Positions 17,108 through 25,013 are shown, counted from the first letter of the stretch. The stretch: 26,750 bases of DNA from CAXSEF01 sp964236535 (GCA_964236535.1 CAXSEF010000041.1:1-26750), one strand, 5' to 3'. The notes: a model not told the origin generated them from the sequence alone. Numbers and translations: made by a program.

Positions 17108-17125
17108 GTGCCGGCACGCCGGCAC
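17108..17125 (+). promoter_or_regulatory. Perfect inverted repeat in the rpsU leader
   Basis: GTGCCGGC and GCCGGCAC are separated by AC. They can form a very stable hairpin in the predicted rpsU 5' untranslated region, ending 23 nt before the GTG and just upstream of the GGAG ribosome binding site. It could be a protein-binding or translational control element. Only the symmetry is observed. Confidence 0.4.
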
Positions 17126-17148
17126 CAACCGATGGAGCAGGCGGCCAA

Positions 17149-17352
17149 GTGCAGGTTCTCGTCCGTGACAACAATGTCGACCAGGCTCTCAAGGCGCTCA
17201 AGAAGAAGATGCAGCGCGAAGGCATCTTCCGTGAGATGAAGCTGCGCCGCCACTACGAGAAGCCGTCCGAGCGCCGGGCCCGCGAGGCCGCCGAGGCCGT
17301 GCGCCGCGCCCGCAAAATGGAGCGCAAGCGTCTCGAGCGCGAGGGTTTCTGA
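17149..17352 (+). CDS. rpsU: 30S ribosomal protein S21
   Basis: This 67-aa basic protein begins (V/M)QVLVRDNNVDQALKALKKKM and continues GIFREMKLRRHYEKPSERR, a full-length bS21 with the usual Lys/Arg-rich helical tail ending MERKRLEREGF. It binds near the anti-Shine-Dalgarno region of 16S rRNA and aids initiation. The start is GTG 17149 with GGAG about ten bases upstream. Longer upstream readings of the frame are not conserved-looking. A strong promoter candidate and an inverted repeat lie in its leader, and a GC hairpin follows the stop. Confidence 0.97.
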   Translation: MQVLVRDNNVDQALKALKKKMQREGIFREMKLRRHYEKPSERRAREAAEAVRRARKMERKRLEREGF

Positions 17353-17359
17353 CATCTGG

Positions 17360-17378
17360 CCGCGACTCCGAGTCGCGG
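17360..17378 (+). terminator. GC-rich stem-loop after rpsU
   Basis: CCGCGACT and AGTCGCGG form an 8-bp perfect stem with a 3-nt loop, eight bases after the rpsU stop. There is no following T-run, so it may be a Rho-assisted stop or a 3'-end stabiliser rather than a classical intrinsic terminator. Confidence 0.5.
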
Positions 17379-17415
17379 TGACACACCCAGGCTCCGTCAA
17401 GGCGAGGCTGTCAAG

Positions 17416-17613
17416 ATGCTGCGCATGAAGGTTTCCGGCATGACCTGCCAGCACTGCGTGCTGGCAATCCGACGTGCGGTTGGCACCGTCGCGCCGCACG
17501 CGAACGTTGCGGTCGACCTGGACACGGGGATGGTCGACATCACCGGGCCGGTCGACGCGGCGCTAGTGCTGGGCGCGATCCAGGGCGAAGGCTACCAGGC
17601 CAGCGTCGCCTGA
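17416..17613 (+). CDS. Heavy-metal-associated (CopZ-like) metallochaperone
   Basis: This 65-aa single HMA domain has the metal-binding loop GMTCQHC (residues 8-14) near the N-terminus and a ferredoxin-like fold pattern: VSGMTCQHCVLAIRRAV, ANVAVDLDTGMVDI, VLGAIQGEGYQ. Such proteins bind Cu(I) or similar soft metals and pass them to transporters or regulators. GAGG lies about eight bases before ATG 17416. No copper ATPase or regulator is nearby in the window, so the partner is unknown. It follows rpsU on the same strand after a terminator-like hairpin. Confidence 0.88.
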   Translation: MLRMKVSGMTCQHCVLAIRRAVGTVAPHANVAVDLDTGMVDITGPVDAALVLGAIQGEGYQASVA

Positions 17614-17670
17614 GCGGCACGCCGGACCGGGAGGACCAGACCAGAGGCCGGGCCTGCGGATCACGACGAG

Positions 17671-17703
17671 CCTGGAAAACCCATTCGCTGCGATGGTTAG
17701 AAT
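17671..17703 (+). promoter_or_regulatory. Weak promoter candidate upstream of uppP
   Basis: The 220-bp gap before uppP contains one AT-richer patch with TGGAAA and, 19 bp on, TAGAAT (17698-17703). The spacing is long and the -35 match poor, so this is only a possibility. Nothing else was recognised in the gap. Confidence 0.2.
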
Positions 17704-17833
17704 ATCCGAGGGGGTTCCGACCTCTGGTGTGCCCGGGCCAGGCCCAGGTCGCCGCTGACGGTTCCAGGCTAGCGAGCCTTGCCATACCGCCCGCTTTGCG
17801 CCACCACGCCGGCATCATTGCGCAAGGCGGTCG

Positions 17834-18682
17834 ATGAACACTCTCCAGGCGTGTCTGATCGCGGTACTGCAGGGCGCGACCGAGCTGTTCCCGGTCAGCA
17901 GCCTGGGCCACGCCGTGCTGCTCCCGGCGCTGCTCAACTGGAACGTGGACCAGGGCGGCAGGTCGTTCCTGCCGTTCCTGGTCATGCTGCATGTCGGCAC
18001 CGCGGTCGCCCTGCTCGGATACTTCTGGCGGGACTGGCGCGACCTCGCGATGGGTGTGCTCGGCGTCGGCACCCCGCACGCCAGCGCCGAAAGCCGGCGC
18101 GTTCTGCTGCTGATCGTGATTGCCACCATCCCCGCGGTGCTGCTCGGCGGCCTGCTGGAGCACGCGCTGCGCCAGATGTTCGGCTCGCCCCTGCTGATCG
18201 CCGGCATCCTGGCGGCAAACGGCCTGCTGCTGCTGCTCGGCGAGCGGGTGCGCATCTGGACCCGGGTCGCGATCCGGCAGCGGCCGTTGTCGGCGCTGCG
18301 CCCGCTGGACGCGCTGGTGATCGGGATCTGGCAGTGCCTGGCGCTGGTGCCGGGGTTCTCGCGGTCCGGCGCCACGATCACCGGTGCCCTGCTGCGCGGT
18401 GTCAACCACGAGGGGGCGGCGCATTTCTCGTTCCTGATCGCGACGCCGATCATCCTGGGGGCCACGGTGCTCGAGGTGCCGAAGCTGCTGCACGCCGACA
18501 TGCCGCCGGGCACGCTGCAGGTGAGCCTGATCGCGGCGGTCGTCGCGGGCATCACCGCCTGGCTGAGCACGGCATTCCTGATGCGCTGGTTCCGCGGCCA
18601 CGACCAGTGGGGACTCGACCCGTTCGCCTGGTACTGCATTGCCGCGGGGCTGGGCAGCATGGCGTGGCTGATCATCACCTGA
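17834..18682 (+). CDS. uppP: Undecaprenyl-diphosphatase
   Basis: This 282-aa integral membrane BacA/UppP-family enzyme dephosphorylates undecaprenyl diphosphate to recycle the lipid carrier for peptidoglycan and polysaccharide synthesis. Both catalytic motifs are present: QGATELFPVSS (Gln13, Glu17, Ser22-23) and PGFSRSGAT (173-181, catalytic Arg177). Seven to eight hydrophobic helices are visible. The length is typical. AAGGCGG precedes ATG 17834. In the first motif Gln replaces the commoner Glu at the first position, a known type of variation. It is the last gene of the plus-strand run and converges on the acetyltransferase gene. Confidence 0.95.
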   Translation: MNTLQACLIAVLQGATELFPVSSLGHAVLLPALLNWNVDQGGRSFLPFLVMLHVGTAVALLGYFWRDWRDLAMGVLGVGTPHASAESRRVLLLIVIATIPAVLLGGLLEHALRQMFGSPLLIAGILAANGLLLLLGERVRIWTRVAIRQRPLSALRPLDALVIGIWQCLALVPGFSRSGATITGALLRGVNHEGAAHFSFLIATPIILGATVLEVPKLLHADMPPGTLQVSLIAAVVAGITAWLSTAFLMRWFRGHDQWGLDPFAWYCIAAGLGSMAWLIIT

Positions 18683-18792
18683 GCTGGCGACACGGACGAC
18701 CATGCTCGGCAGGAGGGCCTCCAGCGGCCCTGTGCGACGCCCAGCCTCGCTTCCCTGTAATACCGGCGGCCCCAAGACATTGGCCTGCAAGC

Positions 18793-18927
18793 GAAGCAAG
18801 GCCGGGTTCTGCCTCCGCTCAGACCTGCCAAAGGCCTGAGACTTCTGGAAACCCCACTCTTAAGCATACGGAGTCCAAAGGCTCAGCCTTTGGCGGAGTC
18901 CAGAGGCAGAACCTCCGGCCTTGCCTG
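18793..18927 (-). repeat. Hairpin-chain interspersed repeat, copy D (inverted)
   Basis: Hairpin 2 is perfect at 18875-18893 (CCAAAGGC, TCA loop, GCCTTTGG). Hairpin 1 uses two G-U-type pairs. Hairpins 3 and 4 are partly decayed. The CTTAAG centre and both ends (GCAAGGCC / GGCCTTGCC) are kept. It lies between the convergent uppP and acetyltransferase genes. Confidence 0.85.
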
Positions 18928-19147
18928 CATGGCCGGCCACGCTCAAGGCCGGTTGTTACAAGACCAGAGACCAAGGCCGCTGGTACCAGACCACCCGGCA
19001 CAGGCTGGCGTCGCGGCGAGGCACCGAACCTGCGCCCACCACTAGCCGGTGAACTTCGCCACGGTCGCGAGCGGGCAGGGAGCGGATCGGGTCCCGTTCC
19101 CCAGGCTCGGCAACGACATTCCCGGGAACACGCGCTCGGCTCCGGTT
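18928..19147. other. Intergenic DNA between repeat D and the acetyltransferase gene
   Basis: Together with copy D and 18683-18792 this makes a 465-bp gap between convergent genes. No gene, RNA or hairpin outside the repeat was recognised. Confidence 0.4.
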
Positions 19148-20038
19148 CTATGCCGCGGTGCGCACTCCGTAGATCGGTACGGTGTCGGTCACGGTGAAGC
19201 CGAAGCCCTGATAGAGCCGCAACGCGCGCTCGTTCGCCACGGCGGCGTCGAGCCGGACCGGCTGCAGACCGTGCGAGGCCAGCTGACGCATCGCCTCGGT
19301 CAGCAACACTGCGCCGACTCCGCGGCCGCGGTCGTCGGGGTGGCGTGCAATATACTCCACCACGCCAGAGCCGTCCGCCTCGCCGCGCACCGAGACACCC
19401 CCCGCCAGCCGCGAACCGTCGACCAGCACGCGGTTCGCCGGTGTCTTGGCCAGCGCGTGCGTCCACCCATGCTCGGGCGGAGGGAAGTTCACGCCGGGGT
19501 GGCCGGCGAATGCGGCGCGAATCAGCGCGGTCAGACCAAGGCAGCGTTCGGCGGTCAGTTCGGTCCAGCTCCAGCCGACCGGAGGCTCGGCCGGCTGCCA
19601 AGGGCCACTCTGCTCCAGGGTCACCATGGCGAAGCGCGATGCCAGCCCGCGCGTACGGAGCAGCGCCTCGTGCGGTCGCATTGCCGCCCCCAGAGGAACT
19701 TCCAGGCTGCTCCGCGGCCCACGCCGGACCTCGGTCAGCGCCGCATCCAGCAGCGTCGCGATGATCGTCTGGTCAGGCGCCTCGCGGCAGGCGAGCAGGA
19801 CCAGCTCGGCGGCGTCGGCAGAGTTGTGGCAGCGATCGGTCAACACGGCGACCATCGCCCGTCCCGCGGCATCGTGCAGGTCGAACACGCTGTCCGGGCC
19901 GCGCGCGAGTTCGAGCAGGAACCCGGGCGCTGCCCCCAGGCCCGCCTGCGAATGGCGCTCAACGAACTCCCGCAGGTCGGCGATGTCGTGAACGCGATGG
20001 CGGCGCACCATGTCCGGACCCGGTCTGATCGACGTCAT
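19148..20038 (-). CDS. GNAT-family acetyltransferase, apparently two tandem domains
   Basis: This 296-aa protein has a clear GNAT acetyl-CoA-binding motif at the C-terminus: VEYIARHPDDRGRGVGAVLL (about 227-246, with RGRGVG the pyrophosphate loop), then DAAVANERALRLYQGFGF. The first half (about 12-150) has the same alternation of strands and helices (AELVLLACREAP, IIATLLDAALTEV, LRTRGLASRFAMVTL) but no intact RxxGxG/A loop, so it reads as a degenerate first GNAT repeat. The substrate is unknown. ATG 20038 was chosen as the first plausible start; 20041 and 20011 are alternatives and none has a strong Shine-Dalgarno. It diverges from the SGNH hydrolase gene. Confidence 0.8.
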   Translation of the reverse strand: MTSIRPGPDMVRRHRVHDIADLREFVERHSQAGLGAAPGFLLELARGPDSVFDLHDAAGRAMVAVLTDRCHNSADAAELVLLACREAPDQTIIATLLDAALTEVRRGPRSSLEVPLGAAMRPHEALLRTRGLASRFAMVTLEQSGPWQPAEPPVGWSWTELTAERCLGLTALIRAAFAGHPGVNFPPPEHGWTHALAKTPANRVLVDGSRLAGGVSVRGEADGSGVVEYIARHPDDRGRGVGAVLLTEAMRQLASHGLQPVRLDAAVANERALRLYQGFGFTVTDTVPIYGVRTAA

Positions 20039-20216
20039 CATGGCCCGGCCGGCAACCGGCGTCAGCAGCGAACAGCATCGGCCCCGCGGCCTGCCGCTCC
20101 ACTGCGGCAGATAGAGCGACTCCGCGTCCCCGACCGGTCCGGCCCACGCCCCGCGTCGCTTGGTCGCCCGCACCTCCGGTGCCACACTGCAGGCCCGCCC
20201 TCCCGTGCGAGACCCC

Positions 20217-21038
20217 ATGAAGCCCCTCCGCCTGGCCTGTGTCCTGCTGCTCGCCGCCGCCCCAGCCCACGCCACCCCGCCGCCGATCATGCACGCCGGC
20301 CTCCCGCCGCCCCCACCATCGCCTGCGCCGCCGTCCGGGCCGCCCGCCGCCCGCCCCCTGTCGCGCGAAGACCTGCCCTGGTGGCGCGCCCGCCTCGCGG
20401 AAAAGGCGCAGGCGCTGCGCCAGGGCCCGGTCGACCTGGTCTGGTACGGCGACAGCATCACCCAGGACTGGGAGCGCACCGGCCCCGAGCCGTGGCGCGA
20501 TTTCGCCCCGGTCTGGCAGCGCTTCTACGGCGACCGCCACGCCGTCAACCTCGGCTTCAAGGGCGATACCACATCGCACCTGCTCTGGCGGATCGAGCAC
20601 GGCGAGGCCGACGGCATCGCGCCGCGCGCCGCCGTCGTGCTGATCGGCGCCAACAACTTCGGCAGGCTGCACTGGTCGGCCGACGACACCCTGCGCGGCA
20701 TCGACGCCATCGTCGCCAGCCTGCACCGCCACCTGCCGCGCACCCGCCTGGTGCTGCTCGGCGTGCTGCCCAGCATCCGCAGCGCCTGGGTCGACACCAG
20801 CACCGCGGCCCTCAACACCGCCCTGGCCACCCGCTACGCCGCCGATCCCCTCGTCGCCTACGTCGACGCGGGCGCCGCGCTGGACCAGGACGGCCGGCCC
20901 GACCCGTCGGCCTTCCTCGACGGCCGGCTCACGCCCCCCGATCCCCCGCTGCACCCCGACGCGCAGGCGCAGGCCCGAATCGCCGCGCTGATCGAGCCGG
21001 CGGTGGCGCGGGCCATGGGCGACGCGGTGCACCGCTGA
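20217..21038 (+). CDS. Secreted SGNH/GDSL-family hydrolase
   Basis: This 273-aa protein has a signal peptide (MKPLRLACVLLLAAAPAHA, 1-19) and a Pro-rich linker (20-47). An SGNH hydrolase domain follows: block I WYGDSIT (nucleophile Ser80), block II NLGFKGDTT (Gly113/Gly116), block III IGANN (Asn146), and a C-terminal Asp/His pair in DPPLHPDA (242, 246). It resembles the PAF-acetylhydrolase-like or GlcNAc-deacetylase-like branch. The likely action is an esterase or acyl-hydrolase on periplasmic or extracellular glycans or lipids. The substrate is not predictable. It converges on epmA across repeat copy E. Confidence 0.88.
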   Translation: MKPLRLACVLLLAAAPAHATPPPIMHAGLPPPPPSPAPPSGPPAARPLSREDLPWWRARLAEKAQALRQGPVDLVWYGDSITQDWERTGPEPWRDFAPVWQRFYGDRHAVNLGFKGDTTSHLLWRIEHGEADGIAPRAAVVLIGANNFGRLHWSADDTLRGIDAIVASLHRHLPRTRLVLLGVLPSIRSAWVDTSTAALNTALATRYAADPLVAYVDAGAALDQDGRPDPSAFLDGRLTPPDPPLHPDAQAQARIAALIEPAVARAMGDAVHR

Positions 21039-21042
21039 GCAG

Positions 21043-21158
21043 CAGGCAAGGCCAGAGGCTCTGCCTCTGGACTCCGCCAAAGGCCGAGCCTCTGGAATCC
21101 CGATGCTTAAGAGACGGGTTTCCAACGGCGGGTCTGGGCGGAGCCCAGCCTTGCTTCG
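21043..21158 (+). repeat. Hairpin-chain interspersed repeat, copy E (hairpin 3 deleted)
   Basis: Hairpin 1 is perfect at 21052-21070. Hairpin 2 is close to consensus, the centre reads ATGCTTAAGAG, and hairpin 4 (CTGGGC / GCCCAG) and the end AGCCTTGC are present. Hairpin 3 is missing cleanly: TTTCCAA runs straight into CGGCGGGTC. Confidence 0.88.
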
Positions 21159-21188
21159 CCCGCCAGCGCCAGGGCTCCCGGCCGTCCT

Positions 21189-22181
21189 TCACCCCAGCCA
21201 CAGCACGTCGCCGATCCGCCGCGCGCTCCCGGCGATCATCGCCAGCCGGTCGAACCCCAGCGCGATCCCGCTCGACGCCGGCATCCCGAACCCGAGGGCC
21301 GCCAGGAAGTCCTCGTCGAGCGGCCAGTCCTCCCCACCCAGCGCGTGCCGCCGCGCGCGGTCCGCCACGAACCGCGCCCGCTGCTCCGCGCCGTCGGTCA
21401 GCTCCTCGAACGCGTTGGCCAGCTCGACGCCGCACACGAACAGCTCGAAGCGCAGCGCGGCGCGGGGGTCGGCCGGGTCGCGCCGCGCCAGCGCCGCCTG
21501 CTCCGCCGGCCAGTGCGTGAGAAAGGTCGGCCGCTCCCGCCCGAGATGCGGCTCGACCCGCTCCAGCAGCAGCCGGAAGAACAGGTCCTCCCACCCCTCC
21601 CCGGACCGCAGCGTGGCGCCGGCCTGCGCCGCCAGCGCCGCCGCATCGCCCGCACTGCCCAGCACGTCGGCGCCGGCATGGCGCCGGAACGCCTCGGCCA
21701 CGCTCAGCCGCTCGAATCCCGCCAGGCTGGTGCTCACCCCCCGCAGCATCACCACCGGCGGCAGCACGGCGCGCAGGTAGGCCTCGGTCTCGTCCATCAG
21801 GCCGGCCAGCGAGGCGCCCGGCCGATACCACTCCAGCATGGTGAACTCGGCGGCATGCAACGGCGAGTCGTGCGCCTCGCCGTTGCGCCACACCCGCGCC
21901 AGCTGGAAGATCGGACCGGCCCCGGCGACCAGCAGCCGCTTCATCGCGAGCTCCGGGCTGGTGTGCAGCCACAGCGCCTCGTGCGTGCCGTCCGCTGCCG
22001 CGCGCCGGGTGGCGAACGCGCCCAGGTGCACCTCCTCGCCCGGCGTGGGAACCGCGCAGGGAGTCTCGACCTCGGTGTAGCCGTGCCCCTCGAAGAAGGC
22101 GCGGGTGGCACGGGTCAGGGCGGCGCGGCGCCGCAGGAAGGGCAGGCGGTCCGCCAGGCTGTCGGGGTGCCAGGGTCGCAT
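21189..22181 (-). CDS. epmA: EF-P lysine lysyltransferase (EpmA/PoxA/GenX)
   Basis: This 330-aa class II lysyl-tRNA-synthetase-like protein lacks the anticodon-binding domain. EpmA attaches (R)-beta-lysine to a Lys of elongation factor P. Visible features are the catalytic-core start RRRAALTRATRAFF, HTSPELAMKRLL (73-84), motif 2 FQLARVWRNGEAHDSPLHAAEFTMLEWYR (about 92-120, with Arg96 and Glu112) and motif 3 GIALGFDRLAMI near the end. Its length fits EpmA, not LysS (about 500 aa). ATG 22181 has GGAGG five bases upstream. EF-P and EpmB are not in the window. The GGT-like gene lies upstream across repeat F. Confidence 0.92.
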   Translation of the reverse strand: MRPWHPDSLADRLPFLRRRAALTRATRAFFEGHGYTEVETPCAVPTPGEEVHLGAFATRRAAADGTHEALWLHTSPELAMKRLLVAGAGPIFQLARVWRNGEAHDSPLHAAEFTMLEWYRPGASLAGLMDETEAYLRAVLPPVVMLRGVSTSLAGFERLSVAEAFRRHAGADVLGSAGDAAALAAQAGATLRSGEGWEDLFFRLLLERVEPHLGRERPTFLTHWPAEQAALARRDPADPRAALRFELFVCGVELANAFEELTDGAEQRARFVADRARRHALGGEDWPLDEDFLAALGFGMPASSGIALGFDRLAMIAGSARRIGDVLWLG

Positions 22182-22271
22182 CGGGCCTCCGGAAGCAGGG
22201 TCCGCCTCCGACCCCGCCGAAGGCAAGTCGTCATCCCCCCCGTGCTTGCGCCGACAGGGTTCGACCGGCCG

Positions 22272-22402
22272 GTCAGGCAAGGCCAGAGGCTCTGCCTCCG
22301 GACTCCGCCAAAGGCCGAGCCTTTGGAATCCCTGCGCTTAGGAAAAGGGTTTCCAAAGGCCTCAGGCCTTTGGCGGGTCTGGGCAGAGCCCAGCCTTGCT
22401 TC
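22272..22402 (+). repeat. Hairpin-chain interspersed repeat, copy F (best four-hairpin form)
   Basis: It shows four hairpins in a row with 3-nt loops. Hairpin 1 is at 22283-22301 (one mismatch). Hairpin 2 at 22308-22326 is perfect (CCAAAGGC, CGA, GCCTTTGG). Hairpin 3 at 22353-22373 is perfect over 9 bp (CCAAAGGCC / GGCCTTTGG). Hairpin 4 at 22379-22393 is CTGGGC / GCCCAG. The ends are GGCAAGGCC and AGCCTTGC. It sits between two minus-strand genes, GGT-like and epmA. Confidence 0.92.
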
Positions 22403-22433
22403 CTTCCAGGCGCAAGCAAGAAGACCGCCGCCC

Positions 22434-23939
22434 TCACTCGCTCCCCGCCGCCATCCCGCTGCCGTGCGGGTCCGCCGACCACCGGCACGAGCCCTCGGCG
22501 CCCGGCAAATACCGCGTGCACTCCACGACATTGGCCCGGCCTGGCTGCGGCACCAGCACCGGCATCGCCTGGTCGCGCCGCGCCGCCTCCAGCGCCACGG
22601 CCACCGCGAGCGGCGCGCCTTCCTGGCCGGAGCCGCCGGCGGCGGCACGGAACGCCCGCAGCGTCGGGCTCCAGGCGATCGCCGCCGACAGCAGCGGGCG
22701 GGCGGTGGCCGGGGAGGCGGCGAGCAGGATGCCGGTGCCCGCGGCCACGCGCCCGGTGCCGAACAGGTTGTCCATGCTGAGCGCGCAGGCGACCGCGCCG
22801 CCGTGGCGGTCCACCACGACGAAGCTGGTCGACGCCGGCAGCGCCGAGAGCCCGGCTCCCCCGCGTCCCGCAAGCACGGTCCGCGCGTCCGCTCCGGCGC
22901 GCGCCGCCGCGGCGGCACCCATCGCCCTGGACTGCGCGCCGGACAGGTCCTGCGGGCTCTGCTGCAGCGCCTGGAACGCGACCGCGGCGGCGACCCCGCC
23001 CTCGGCCGGGAGCGGCGGGAAGGCGACCTGGTCGGAACCCGCGGGCACCACCAGCGCCGCCGTGCGGTGCGGCAGCGCCGCCTTCAGGTCCGCGGCCGAC
23101 AGCCCGCCGCCGGCGACGGCGGCGCCCTCGACAAGCCGGCCGGCGAGCACGCCCTGGTAGAGGTCGCCGACGCCCGCCTGGCGGAGCTGCGCCAGCGTCG
23201 CCGCCAGGTCGGGCTGGACCATCAGCGCGCCCTCGCCGAGCGGGCCCCCGGCCGGCGCCGCGAACACCGCGTGCGTGTTGGGGTCGCGCAGCAGCGGCGT
23301 GCCCACGGCGGCGAGGTCGCCGGCAAACGCGCGCGAAACCGGGGTGCCGGTGCGCGCGAGCTGCTCGGCCGGGGTGATCAGCGAGTCGAACGGCCGGGCG
23401 CCGTACAGCGTGTGCAGCAGGAACAGCCCGCGCGCCAGCATCGGCACCGCCGCCGGCCGATCGGCGCCGCTGCCGGGCGCGGCGGGTGCCACCGGGGTGA
23501 ACATGATTGCCTGCGGCGTGCCGATGACCGGGCCGGGACCCGCGCCGCCGGGTGCGGCAGCACCCCGGCCGCCCTCGTCGCGCGGCTGGTAGGCGAGGCA
23601 GGCGCCGCCGGCCCCGAGCGACGCGCGCGAGGGCAGGGTGACCGCGAGGGTGAAGGCGAGCGCCACCGCCGCGTCGGCCGCGGTGCCGCCGCGCGCCAGC
23701 ACGTCGCGCGCCTCGATCGCGGCGCGCGGCTCGTCGGCCACGGCAACCCCGATGAAGCCGGTGAGCACCGGCTGCGCGCCGCCCTGGCCGTCGCTGCCGA
23801 GGAACAGGTCGTGCACCGCAACGGGCGCGCCGCAGCCGCCCAGGCTCGCGGACACCACGCTCGCGCACAGCGCCGCCGCCAACGCGCGGGGGCTGCTGGC
23901 CGGCGCGAACCGGGCGCGCCAGGTGCGGCGTTCCGCCAC
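22434..23939 (-). CDS. Gamma-glutamyltranspeptidase-like lipoprotein, divergent active site
   Basis: This 501-aa protein starts at GTG 23939 with a basic n-region, a hydrophobic stretch and lipobox LGGC (Cys36). The GGT fold is recognisable in ARDVLARGGTAADAAVALAF (77-96), ITPAEQLARTGTPVS, GVGDLYQGVLAGRLV, LSAADLKA and SFVVVDRHGGAVACALSMDN (372-391), then FGTGRVAAGTGILL. The usual TTHxSVVD start of the mature small subunit reads ASTSFVVVD here, so the nucleophile position is Ser or Thr and the His is lost. The FREtAP substrate-Arg segment and the PLSSM oxyanion segment (here PLLSAA) are also absent. It may be a hydrolase of altered specificity or inactive. A longer start at 24038 adds a low-complexity repetitive extension. 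Confidence 0.82.
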   Translation of the reverse strand: MAERRTWRARFAPASSPRALAAALCASVVSASLGGCGAPVAVHDLFLGSDGQGGAQPVLTGFIGVAVADEPRAAIEARDVLARGGTAADAAVALAFTLAVTLPSRASLGAGGACLAYQPRDEGGRGAAAPGGAGPGPVIGTPQAIMFTPVAPAAPGSGADRPAAVPMLARGLFLLHTLYGARPFDSLITPAEQLARTGTPVSRAFAGDLAAVGTPLLRDPNTHAVFAAPAGGPLGEGALMVQPDLAATLAQLRQAGVGDLYQGVLAGRLVEGAAVAGGGLSAADLKAALPHRTAALVVPAGSDQVAFPPLPAEGGVAAAVAFQALQQSPQDLSGAQSRAMGAAAAARAGADARTVLAGRGGAGLSALPASTSFVVVDRHGGAVACALSMDNLFGTGRVAAGTGILLAASPATARPLLSAAIAWSPTLRAFRAAAGGSGQEGAPLAVAVALEAARRDQAMPVLVPQPGRANVVECTRYLPGAEGSCRWSADPHGSGMAAGSE

Positions 23940-24263
23940 GACGGTGCCGCCGCCCTCGATCCCGCTCCGCCGGCCGCTGCTCCGCTCCCCGCTGCTCCGC
24001 TGCTCGCCGTTCCGCTCCCCGCCGCTCCGCTGACCCATCTGCCCGTTCCGCTCCAATCGCCGCGCCGCGCGGTCCGCAGCAAGGCTGTGCCGCAACCCGA
24101 CCCATCGCGCAGGCCATAGCCGCTCGCGGCTGCCGCAACAATCCGCCATGCGGCCGGGCGCAGGGCCGGACCGGTCCGCGCTGGCGGCCGAACCGGCAGG
24201 GCCTCGCGCGGCGCCGCGCGGCAATGCTACATCCCATCGCGACAGCCAGGGAGGCGGCGGACG

Positions 24264-25013
24264 ATGCGTGTGTCGGCATTGAGGCTTGGCGTGCTGGCTC
24301 TGGCGCTGGTGCTGGCGGCTGGCCGGCCGCGCGCCGAGGAGGCGGGCTTCACCGCTGCGCAACGCGCCGAGATCGTGGCGATCCTGCGCGACGCGCTGCG
24401 CACCGACCCGTCGATCCTGCGCGACGCGGTCACCACGCTGCAGGACGACGAGGCGCACCGCGCGGCCGGCGCCGCGCACGACGCGGTCTCGACCAATCAC
24501 CAGGCGCTGGTGGCGACACCCGGCGACCCGGTGGCGGGCGACCCCGCCGGCAGCACCACCCTGGTCGAGTTCTACGACACCCGCTGCCCGTACTGCCGCC
24601 GCATGGTCCCGGTGATGGACGAGCTGGTGCGCGCCAGGCCGCACCTGCGCGTGGTGTTCAAGGACATCCCGATCCTCGGCCCCGGCAGCGTGCTGCAGGC
24701 CAAGGCGCTGCTGTCGGCCCTGGCGCTGGGGGGCGACGCGGCCTACCTGCGCATGCAGAGTGCGGTGATGACCGACGCCGCGACACCGAGCGACGCCACG
24801 ATCCGCGCCGATGCGCATGCCGCCGGGCTGGACGCCGACCGGGTGGTCGCTGGCATGGGCAGCGCCGAGGTGCAGAAACGCATCGACGCCAACCTCGCGC
24901 TGGCCTCGGCGATGCACGTCGAAGGCACGCCGGCGCTGGTGATCGGCGCGCAGATGATCCCGGGCGCGGTCAGCCTCGACGACCTCAAGGCGGCGGTCGC
25001 GAAGGCCGACTAG
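24264..25013 (+). CDS. DsbA/Com1-family periplasmic thiol-disulfide protein
   Basis: This 249-aa protein has a signal peptide (MRVSALRLGVLALALVLAAG, cleaved near residue 24). A helical N-terminal segment (28-75) resembles the extension of ScsC/Com1-like proteins. The thioredoxin-fold domain has active site RCPYCRRM (Cys108, Cys111) after LVEFYDT and the cis-Pro loop GTPAL (221-225). It probably oxidises or isomerises disulfides in exported proteins; direction and partner are not evident. GGAGG lies about ten bases before ATG 24264. It is divergent from the GGT-like gene and convergent with hemA across repeat G. Confidence 0.9.
   Translation: MRVSALRLGVLALALVLAAGRPRAEEAGFTAAQRAEIVAILRDALRTDPSILRDAVTTLQDDEAHRAAGAAHDAVSTNHQALVATPGDPVAGDPAGSTTLVEFYDTRCPYCRRMVPVMDELVRARPHLRVVFKDIPILGPGSVLQAKALLSALALGGDAAYLRMQSAVMTDAATPSDATIRADAHAAGLDADRVVAGMGSAEVQKRIDANLALASAMHVEGTPALVIGAQMIPGAVSLDDLKAAVAKAD

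Noticed and set aside
21189..22181. Calling this gene lysS
   Set aside because: It lacks the N-terminal anticodon-binding OB domain and is 330 aa long, which fits EpmA.
22260..22410. Peptides translated from the repeats (QRLCLRTPPKAEPL-like), recurring in several frames
   Set aside because: They recur only because the DNA repeat recurs. Position and frame vary, with no start signals.
21345..24119. A 924-codon plus-strand frame over epmA and the GGT-like gene
   Set aside because: Both minus-strand genes carry recognisable motifs. The frame is open only because of high GC, and part of it translates repeat F.
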